From NCBI RefSeq assembly GCF_900458895.1, contig NZ_LR962863.1, positions 2,232,001-2,296,000 of the forward strand: DNA of 64,000 nucleotides, given 5' to 3'. The notes beneath the pieces are model-generated. The model was not told where the DNA came from. It saw only the letters and a program-made list of their open reading frames with translations, and did no database searches. The first letter of the stretch is position 1, and every line of letters starts with the position of its first letter. The stretch is from Staphylococcus schleiferi. GTDB taxonomy: Bacteria; Bacillota; Bacilli; Staphylococcales; Staphylococcaceae. A program made the position numbers and the translations under genes. Shown in pieces: positions 57,059 to 64,000 of this stretch.

Positions 57059-58246
57059 TTATTTTTCGATTTCAGTAACAACGCCTGATCCTACAGTACG
57101 TCCACCTTCACGAATTGAGAAACGAGTACCGTCTTCGATAGCGATTGGTGAAATTAATTCAACTTCCATTTCAACGTTATCGCCAGGCATAACCATTTCA
57201 GTACCTTCTGGTAAGTGAACAACGCCAGTTACGTCAGTAGTACGGAAATAGAATTGTGGGCGGTAGTTAGAGAAGAATGGTGTGTGACGACCACCTTCGT
57301 CTTTAGATAATACGTAAACTTCTGCTTTAAACTTTGTGTGTGGTGTAATTGAACCAGGAGCAGCTAATACTTGACCACGGTTGATGTCTTCACGTGCAAC
57401 ACCACGTAATAAAGCACCAATGTTGTCACCAGCTTCAGCGTAGTCTAATAATTTACGGAACATTTCTACACCAGTAACAGTTGTTTTAGAAGATTCTTCA
57501 GCTAAACCGATGATTTCAACTTCTTCACCAACTTTGATTTGACCACGTTCAACACGACCAGTAGCAACTGTACCACGACCAGTGATTGAGAATACGTCCT
57601 CAACTGGCATCATGAATGGTTTGTCTGAGTCACGTTCTGGAGTTGGAATGTAATCATCAACAGCTTGCATTAATTCTAAGATTTTTTCTTCGTATTCTGG
57701 TTCGCCTTCTAAAGCTTTTAATGCTGAACCAGCGATTACAGGTACATCATCACCTGGGAAGTCGTATTCAGATAATAAGTCACGAACTTCCATTTCAACT
57801 AATTCTAATAATTCTTCATCGTCAACCATGTCAACTTTGTTTAAGAATACAACTAATGCTGGTACACCAACGTTACGTGATAAAAGGATGTGTTCACGAG
57901 TTTGTGGCATTGGACCGTCAGCAGCAGATACTACTAAGATACCACCGTCCATTTGAGCAGCACCAGTGATCATGTTTTTAACATAGTCAGCGTGTCCAGG
58001 ACAGTCAACGTGTGCATAGTGACGTTTGTCTGTTTGGTATTCGATGTGTGAAGTATTGATTGTGATACCACGTTCTTTTTCTTCTGGTGCGTTGTCAATC
58101 ATGTCGTATGATTGTGCAACAGAGTCACCATTTTTAGCTAATACAGTTGCGATAGCAGCTGTTAAAGTAGTTTTACCATGGTCAACGTGACCGATAGTAC
58201 CAATATTGGCATGTTCTTTTGAGCGATCGAATTTTTCTTTTGCCAT
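57059..58246 (-). CDS. tuf: Elongation factor Tu
   Basis: The 395-residue GTPase delivers aminoacyl-tRNA to the ribosome. It has the P-loop [11 protein letters not shown] (near 19-29), [12 protein letters not shown] (G3) and [11 protein letters not shown] (G4), then the two beta-barrel domains ending [11 protein letters not shown]. Highly codon-biased, as expected. It follows fusA with a gap of about 180 bases that may hold its own promoter. Confidence 0.99.
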   Translation of the reverse strand: MAKEKFDRSKEHANIGTIGHVDHGKTTLTAAIATVLAKNGDSVAQSYDMIDNAPEEKERGITINTSHIEYQTDKRHYAHVDCPGHADYVKNMITGAAQMDGGILVVSAADGPMPQTREHILLSRNVGVPALVVFLNKVDMVDDEELLELVEMEVRDLLSEYDFPGDDVPVIAGSALKALEGEPEYEEKILELMQAVDDYIPTPERDSDKPFMMPVEDVFSITGRGTVATGRVERGQIKVGEEVEIIGLAEESSKTTVTGVEMFRKLLDYAEAGDNIGALLRGVAREDINRGQVLAAPGSITPHTKFKAEVYVLSKDEGGRHTPFFSNYRPQFYFRTTDVTGVVHLPEGTEMVMPGDNVEMEVELISPIAIEDGTRFSIREGGRTVGSGVVTEIEK

Positions 58247-58429
58247 TATGAAATCTCTCCTCTTTGAATAAGAATTAATATTTTAAATATCTCTCATGAA
58301 AGTTACTCACCAACATGAGATAGATAATGATATTTCCTTTATAAATCATTTTACTGAAAAAATCAATTTATAAACAAGGCTTGCCCTTAGTCATATTAAC
58401 ATGATTCGCGCTAATTTGTAATGATTGAA

Positions 58430-60511
58430 TTACTCGCCTTTGTTCTTTTTGATGATTTCTTCAGAGATTGATTTTGGCACCTCTGCATAGTGATCGAAGT
58501 ACATTGTATAAGTACCGCGACCTTGCGTGTTAGAACGTAATGAAGTTGCGTAACCGAACATTTCTGAAAGTGGTACATAAGCGTTTACCACTTGTGCGTT
58601 ACCACGTGGTTCCATACCATCTACACGTCCACGACGCGCAGTAACGTCACCCATGATATCACCCATGTATTCTTCAGGCATTTCGATAGTTACTTTCATC
58701 ATTGGTTCTAAGATAACTGGATCACATTTTTTAGCAGCTTCTTTAAGCGCTAAAGATGCAGCAATTTTGAAGGCCATTTCAGATGAGTCGACATCGTGGT
58801 ATGAACCGTCAAATAATTTTGCTTTAACATCGATTAATGGGTAACCAGCTAAGACACCATTTTCCATAGCATCTTTAAGACCTTGTTCAACTGATGGAAT
58901 GTATTCACGAGGAACTACACCACCAACGATAGCATTTTCGAATTCGAAACCTGCACCTGTTTCGTTTGGTGTGAATTCAATGTGTACATCACCGTATTGA
59001 CCACGACCACCAGATTGACGAGAGAATTTACCTTGAACTGCAGCAGATTGTCTGAATGTCTCACGGTAAGACACCATTGGCGCACCTACGTTAGCTTCAA
59101 CGTTAAATTCTTTTTTCATACGGTCAACAATGATGTCAAGGTGAAGTTCACCCATACCACCAATGATAACTTGACCTGTTTCTTCATCTGTATGCGCTTT
59201 GAAAGTTGGGTCTTCTTCTTGAAGTTTCACAAGCGCTTGAGTCATTTTATCTTGGTCAGCTTTAGATTTTGGTTCAACTGATAAGTGGATAACTGGCTCT
59301 GGGAATTCCATTGACTCAAGGATGATGTCATTTTTCTCTCCACAAAGCGTGTCACCTGTACCAGTATCTTTAAGACCTACAGCAGCTGCGATATCACCAG
59401 AATATACAGTGCTGATTTCTTGACGTGAGTTTGCGTGCATTTGAAGGATACGACCTACACGTTCACGTTTGTCTTTTGTTGAGTTTTTAACATAAGAACC
59501 TGAAGTTAAAGTACCTGAGTATACGCGGAAGAATGTTAACTTACCAACGTATGGGTCAGTCATAACTTTAAATGCAAGTGCAGCGAAGTCAGCATCGTCG
59601 TCTGCTTTCGCAATCACTTCTTCATCAGGATCGTCCGCACGATGACCAATGATTGGTTTAACATCTAACGGAGAAGGAAGGTAGTCAATAACAGCATCAA
59701 GCATTAATTGAACACCTTTGTTTTTGAACGCTGTACCACATAATACAGGGTAGAATTCAACGTCTGTTGTTGCTTTACGAATCGCGTCTTTAAGTTCGTC
59801 AACAGTGATTTCTTCTTCACTGAAGATTTTTTCCATTAAGTCGTCGTTTGTTTCAGCAACAGCTTCGATTAATGTTTCACGTGCTTCTTCTGCACGTTCA
59901 CGGTAGTCTTCAGGAATTTCAGTTTCTTCAATTTCTGTTCCTAAATCATTTGTGTATTTGAAACATTTCATTGTAACTAAGTCGATGATGGCATTGAAGT
60001 CATCTTCTGCACCAATTGGTAATTGGATTGGTGCTGCGTTTGCTTGTAAACGATCATGTAAAGTGCTTACTGCATAATCAAAGTTAGCACCTAATTTGTC
60101 CATTTTGTTTACGAATACGATACGTGGTACGCCGTATGTTGTTGCTTGACGCCAAACTGTTTCAGTTTGAGGTTCAACACCTGATTGCGCATCTAATACT
60201 GTCACTGCACCATCAAGTACACGTAAAGAACGTTCAACTTCAACAGTGAAGTCTACGTGTCCTGGTGTGTCGATGATGTTAACACGGTGACCATTCCATG
60301 CTGCAGTTGTAGCGGCTGAAGTAATCGTAATACCACGGTCTTGTTCTTGTTCCATCCAGTCCATTTGTGAAGCACCTTCATGTGTTTCACCAATTTTGTG
60401 GATACGTCCAGTGTAATAAAGAATACGTTCAGTAGTAGTCGTTTTACCCGCATCAATGTGTGCCATGATACCGATATTACGCGTGTTTTTCAAAGAAAAT
60501 TCTCTTCCCAT
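58430..60511 (-). CDS. fusA: Elongation factor G
   Basis: The 693-residue translocase GTPase has [18 protein letters not shown] (P-loop), [12 protein letters not shown] (G3) and NKMDKLG (G4), and domains IV-V ending IIKKNKGE. Length is standard for staphylococci. Fusidic-acid resistance positions were not compared base by base. It lies between rpsG and tuf. Confidence 0.99.
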   Translation of the reverse strand: MGREFSLKNTRNIGIMAHIDAGKTTTTERILYYTGRIHKIGETHEGASQMDWMEQEQDRGITITSAATTAAWNGHRVNIIDTPGHVDFTVEVERSLRVLDGAVTVLDAQSGVEPQTETVWRQATTYGVPRIVFVNKMDKLGANFDYAVSTLHDRLQANAAPIQLPIGAEDDFNAIIDLVTMKCFKYTNDLGTEIEETEIPEDYRERAEEARETLIEAVAETNDDLMEKIFSEEEITVDELKDAIRKATTDVEFYPVLCGTAFKNKGVQLMLDAVIDYLPSPLDVKPIIGHRADDPDEEVIAKADDDADFAALAFKVMTDPYVGKLTFFRVYSGTLTSGSYVKNSTKDKRERVGRILQMHANSRQEISTVYSGDIAAAVGLKDTGTGDTLCGEKNDIILESMEFPEPVIHLSVEPKSKADQDKMTQALVKLQEEDPTFKAHTDEETGQVIIGGMGELHLDIIVDRMKKEFNVEANVGAPMVSYRETFRQSAAVQGKFSRQSGGRGQYGDVHIEFTPNETGAGFEFENAIVGGVVPREYIPSVEQGLKDAMENGVLAGYPLIDVKAKLFDGSYHDVDSSEMAFKIAASLALKEAAKKCDPVILEPMMKVTIEMPEEYMGDIMGDVTARRGRVDGMEPRGNAQVVNAYVPLSEMFGYATSLRSNTQGRGTYTMYFDHYAEVPKSISEEIIKKNKGE

Positions 60512-60652
60512 GGGTATTCTTTCTCCTTCCAGAATAATAGGATAATATATTTAGATATAGCTTTACCCTAAGCACGTACAGCTCTCTCAAACAAGCAAAA
60601 TGCAAGTTGATTGTTACTGATACTGGAATTGCTCAGGGAATTAGCACATATC

Positions 60653-61124
60653 TTACCAGCGATAGTGAGCGAATGCTTTGTTCGCTTCAGCCATTTTGTG
60701 AGTGTCCTCACGTTTCTTAACTGCACCACCAGTATTGTTTGCTGCGTCTAAGATTTCGTTAGCTAAACGCTCTTCCATCGTTTTTTCACCACGAAGGCGC
60801 GCATAGTTTACTAACCAACGTAAACCTAAAGTTGTACGACGCTCTGGACGAACCTCTACAGGCACTTGATAGTTTGAACCACCTACACGGCGAGCTTTAA
60901 CTTCAAGTACTGGCATAATATTGTTAATTGCTTCATCGAAAACTTCCATAGCATCGCGACCTGAACGTTCTTGAACTAGGTCGAACGCTGAATAAAGAAT
61001 ACGTTGAGCAGTTCCACGTTTACCATCTAACATAATCTTGTTGATTAATTTTGTTACTAACTTAGAGTTGTGAATTGGATCCGGTAACACATCTCTTTTT
61101 AGGTACTGATCCTTTACGAGGCAT
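60653..61124 (-). CDS. rpsG: 30S ribosomal protein S7 (apparent frameshift near the start)
   Basis: S7 nucleates 30S head assembly. From [19 protein letters not shown] to KAFAHYRW the protein is intact. The normal start [12 protein letters not shown] is visible at ATG 61124 with AGGAGG upstream, but the sequence reads CCT AAAAA GAGAT where one A fewer is needed to join VPKRDVLPD. As written, 11 codons are out of frame, and only a GTG at 61090 without ribosome-binding site would start the remaining 145 residues. S7 is essential, so this is most likely a homopolymer error in the sequence. The corrected length of 156 residues is standard. Confidence 0.95.
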
Positions 61125-61206
61125 AATACAAGTCCTCCCTTCCTATTATAGTATATTTATATTCTATCAGTCATGATTAAAAGGCTGATTTTACAATCTT
61201 TTAACC

Positions 61207-61620
61207 TTATTTTTTAGGTTTTTTAGTACCGTATAATGAACGGCTTTGCATACGACCATCAACACCAGATGTATCTAACGCACCACGTACGATATGGTAA
61301 CGCACACCAGGTAAGTCTTTTACACGTCCACCACGTACAAGTACAACACTGTGCTCTTGTAAGTTGTGTCCGATACCAGGGATGTATGCGTTGATTTCAA
61401 TGTTGTTTGATAAACGCACACGTGCATATTTACGTAACGCTGAGTTAGGTTTTTTAGGTGTCATAGTACCCACACGTGTACATACGCCACGTTTTTGTGG
61501 AGAATTCAATTTAGTGAATTGTTTCTTTTGACTATTGAAACCTCTATTTAAAGCTGGTGAGTCTGATTTTTGAGTTTTGCTTTTTCTTGGTTTACGTACT
61601 AATTGGTTAATAGTAGGCAT
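61207..61620 (-). CDS. rpsL: 30S ribosomal protein S12
   Basis: The 137-residue decoding-centre protein starts [15 protein letters not shown] at 61620; the frame extending to 61656 is not used because AGGAGG lies directly before 61620. The streptomycin-determining segments [11 protein letters not shown] and [12 protein letters not shown] keep the wild-type lysines. It is part of the str operon. Confidence 0.98.
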   Translation of the reverse strand: MPTINQLVRKPRKSKTQKSDSPALNRGFNSQKKQFTKLNSPQKRGVCTRVGTMTPKKPNSALRKYARVRLSNNIEINAYIPGIGHNLQEHSVVLVRGGRVKDLPGVRYHIVRGALDTSGVDGRMQSRSLYGTKKPKK

Positions 61621-61715
61621 TTCAAGTTTCCTCCTCTCTTCATTTCTTAATCCCACACATCCAGGTGGTTCATTTTTAGGTTAAATAAAATTTAGTAAGC
61701 AAAAACTTACTAATC

Positions 61716-61970
61716 TCATTTGAGCAAAGCAACAACCGTTGCTTTTACATTTATACCAACATATTCTCCCAATGCTTTGCGGCTTGGAAAGAATTCGATA
61801 GGTATCTTATTTTGATTGGCAAAGCATAACACGCGTGCTAAGAGATGCACATTAACATCTTCACCGATAATCAATGTTTTTACACGTTGTTTTTGAAGCG
61901 CTTTTAGCGTTTCTTTTAAACCAACAACGTAGGCTTGTTTGTTTAAGCGTGTGACTTTTTCATTAGACAT
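61716..61970 (-). CDS. L7Ae/L30e-family ribosomal protein (YbxF-like)
   Basis: The 84-residue protein is the kink-turn-binding L7Ae-like protein encoded between rpoC and rpsL in Firmicutes (B. subtilis YbxF). It has [22 protein letters not shown], then [29 protein letters not shown]. Its cellular role is unclear; association with the ribosome is reported for the family. GGAGG lies before ATG 61970. Confidence 0.93.
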   Translation of the reverse strand: MSNEKVTRLNKQAYVVGLKETLKALQKQRVKTLIIGEDVNVHLLARVLCFANQNKIPIEFFPSRKALGEYVGINVKATVVALLK

Positions 61971-62229
61971 TTACATATCCTCCAAAGTACTTGCTTGCAT
62001 CAACCTTTACTATATTATCATTTTCATAAATGCTTCGTCAACTGTTATTCACAATAAATATTGATTTTTAGAGACTTATGAATACCTGTCAATCTTATAT
62101 TGGGGATGCAGGCAGTCTGATTTCAATATTGTATACACGATATCGAAATCAGCCCCTACCTTTTATTTCTGTCAATACAGATCATATATTGACATATCCC
62201 AATATTACAACTTACTTCAATGATTCTAA

Positions 62230-64000
62230 TTAGTCGATAATGACTTGCTCTTCAAGGCCTTGTTGTGGCGCTTCATCTTTTTCAATATCAACTTTACTGT
62301 AGCGTTTCATACCCGTACCTGCAGGAATTAATTTACCAATGATAACATTTTCTTTAAGTCCGAGTAAGTCATCACGTTTACCTTTAATCGCAGCATCTGT
62401 AAGAACACGTGTTGTTTCTTGGAAGGATGCCGCTGACAAGAAGCTTTCTGTTTCAAGAGAAGCTTTTGTAATACCTAATAAGACTGGTTTCGCAGTCGCA
62501 GGACGCTTACGTTCTTTAAAGGCTTCGCGGTTCGCATCTGTAAAGTTATGGATATCAACAAGTGATCCTGGTAATAATTTCGTGTCACCCGCTTCAATGA
62601 TACGAACTTTACGTAACATTTGACGTACCATGACCTCAACGTGTTTATCGTCGATTTCTACACCTTGCATACGATAAACTTTTTGAACTTCTTTAAGCAA
62701 GTATTCTTCTGTCGCTGTTAAACCAGCAACTGCAAGGAAGTTTTTCGGCTCAATTGAACCTTCCGTTAATACTTCACCACGTTCTACGGATTGGCCAATT
62801 TCTACTTTCAAGCGTGATGTACCAGAGGCAAGATATGAGCGTGTTTCGTTCGCACCTTTAACAACGATTTCTTGTTGTCTATCTTTGCCAACTGTGATGT
62901 TATCAATCACACCTTCAATTTCAGTAATAACGGCTTGACCTTTAGGATTACGCGCTTCGAAAATCTCTTGGATACGTGGTAAACCTTGTGTAATATCACT
63001 ACCAGCAACCCCGCCTGTGTGGAATGTACGCATTGTTAATTGTGTACCAGGTTCACCGATAGATTGTGCAGCGATTGTACCTACTGCTTCACCAACTTCG
63101 ACTTTTTCACCTGTTGCCAAGTTTTTACCATAACATTTTTCACAGACACCATGTCTTGTGTTACATGTAAATGCAGAGCGGATATACATTTCTTCAATAC
63201 CAGCATCCGTAATTTCTTTAGCGATTTCTGGTGTAATTAATTCGTCTGGACGAATGATAATTTTATCTGTCTCAGGATGACGTACAGTTTCTTTTGAATA
63301 ACGACCTTCGATACGTTCAATAAATGGTTCGATCATTTCAGTACCTTCTTTAATATCTGAAACGAGTAAGCCACGGTCTGTACCACAGTCTTCTTCACGA
63401 ACAATGACATCTTGTGCAACGTCAACAAGACGACGTGTCAAGTAACCAGAGTCAGCAGTTTTCAGTGCTGTATCGGCAAGACCTTTACGCGCACCGTGAG
63501 TAGAGATAAAGTACTCTAATACCGTTAAACCTTCACGGAATGATGAAGTGATTGGAAGTTCGATGATTTTACCAGATGGTGCGGCCATTAAACCACGCAT
63601 ACCTGCAAGTTGCGTAAAGTTAGATGCGTTACCACGGGCACCTGAGTCACTCATCATGAAGATTGGGTTCGTTTTATCAAGTGATTTCATCAATTTAGCT
63701 TGGATTTTATCTTTTGCATTTGTCCAAATTTCAATAACCGCATTATAACGTTCTTCTTCTGTTAATAAACCACGGTTGAATTGTTTTTGAACGCGCTCAA
63801 CTAATTTTTCTGATTCATCCAAGATTTCTTGTTTATCTGGTAATACAACAATGTCTGCTACACCTACTGTAATACCTGCTTTTGATGAATACTTAAATCC
63901 TAAGTCTTTCATCAAGTCAAGCATCATAGACGTATCTGTAATGCTAAAGCGATTGAACACTTCTGCGATAATATTACCCAAGAATTTTTTGTTGAATGGT
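62230..64000 (-). CDS. rpoC: RNA polymerase beta' subunit, C-terminal part (cut by window edge)
   Basis: The frame is open to the right window edge: codons before 63981 read [18 protein letters not shown], so the apparent start at 63981 is only an internal TTG. Visible are [23 protein letters not shown] (bridge helix region), [21 protein letters not shown] (second zinc site), [16 protein letters not shown] (trigger loop) and the C-terminal lid. About 590 C-terminal residues of roughly 1200 are included. Confidence 0.98.
   Translation of the reverse strand, partial: PFNKKFLGNIIAEVFNRFSITDTSMMLDLMKDLGFKYSSKAGITVGVADIVVLPDKQEILDESEKLVERVQKQFNRGLLTEEERYNAVIEIWTNAKDKIQAKLMKSLDKTNPIFMMSDSGARGNASNFTQLAGMRGLMAAPSGKIIELPITSSFREGLTVLEYFISTHGARKGLADTALKTADSGYLTRRLVDVAQDVIVREEDCGTDRGLLVSDIKEGTEMIEPFIERIEGRYSKETVRHPETDKIIIRPDELITPEIAKEITDAGIEEMYIRSAFTCNTRHGVCEKCYGKNLATGEKVEVGEAVGTIAAQSIGEPGTQLTMRTFHTGGVAGSDITQGLPRIQEIFEARNPKGQAVITEIEGVIDNITVGKDRQQEIVVKGANETRSYLASGTSRLKVEIGQSVERGEVLTEGSIEPKNFLAVAGLTATEEYLLKEVQKVYRMQGVEIDDKHVEVMVRQMLRKVRIIEAGDTKLLPGSLVDIHNFTDANREAFKERKRPATAKPVLLGITKASLETESFLSAASFQETTRVLTDAAIKGKRDDLLGLKENVIIGKLIPAGTGMKRYSKVDIEKDEAPQQGLEEQVIID

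Noticed and set aside
57616-57969. 117-codon plus-strand frame opposite tuf
   Set aside because: It is an antisense artefact of the strong codon bias in tuf, with no start signal.
61716-64000. tRNA or rRNA genes in the str region
   Set aside because: No cloverleaf or rRNA sequence was found; all of it is protein coding or short gaps.

Overview
The window is a chromosomal segment of a Staphylococcus species that does not look like S. aureus itself. The evidence is a sarA gene at the left end, near-identical matches to remembered S. aureus proteins (SarA, ArgS, HemQ, Pta, LipL, Ung, PdxK, HxlAB, IlvE, Kbl) and the str operon (rpoC, an L7Ae-like gene, rpsL, rpsG, fusA, tuf) at the right end. 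Gene order broadly follows, in reverse, the S. aureus rpoC-to-sarA region, but the sdr adhesin genes and vraABC/proP are absent and several modules are present that S. aureus lacks here. The species is not fixed; an animal-associated staphylococcus is a guess.

Layout. 1-6.3 kb: a partial unknown gene, sarA, a membrane protein, a small secreted protein, a hydrolase/HAD pair and a siderophore-type permease plus binding lipoprotein without an ATPase. 6.4-15.9 kb: housekeeping genes (argS with a DUF1934 gene, ywhD, an HD phosphohydrolase, GNAT, FMN reductase, DUF1450, lipL-pta, divergent hemQ). 16-23.7 kb: transport (DASS dicarboxylate symporter; an EmrA/EmrB-type efflux pair with a divergent TetR regulator; an APC permease). 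24-26.4 kb: DUF423, ywdI, ung, pdxK. 26.5-35.6 kb: a variable region holding a 439-bp deleted ISL3-type element, gpmA, an AT-rich cluster homologous to the Bacillus subtilis ntdR-ntdABC-glcP locus (kanosamine / neotrehalosadiamine biosynthesis), decayed IS3- and IS1182-type transposases and a frameshifted flavin reductase. 35.9-45.2 kb: hxlAB, nagB-nanE with a divergent RpiR regulator, yojF-bshB2 (bacillithiol), folE2, Cof phosphatase, tadA and dgk-dck. 45.2-52.3 kb: a HAD gene, a second deleted ISL3-type element (790 bp), ilvE, a threonine-degradation pair (tdh and kbl) and an M20 amidohydrolase. 52.7-56.6 kb: alsS-alsD (acetoin) and a PTS IIC-like protein. 57-64 kb: tuf, fusA, rpsG, rpsL, the L7Ae-like gene and the 3' part of rpoC.

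The most interesting system is the ntd-like cluster. A LacI-type regulator faces ntdA, ntdB, ntdC and a GlcP-like transporter, whose reading frames overlap by 4-8 bases, so this is one tightly coupled operon. The promoter is readable by eye: TTGACA, a 17-base spacer containing TGGGAATGTTCCCA, then TTTAAT. By homology NtdC would oxidise glucose-6-phosphate at C3, NtdA would transaminate it and NtdB would dephosphorylate the product to the amino-sugar antibiotic kanosamine.

A caution applies to all broken genes here. Six reading-frame breaks (ntdA, the flavin reductase, kbl twice, the M20 peptidase and essential rpsG) are all single-base gains in short homopolymers. Because rpsG cannot be lost, at least part of this pattern is probably sequence error rather than gene decay. 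The stop codon at codon 3 of pdxK is a substitution and is a separate matter.
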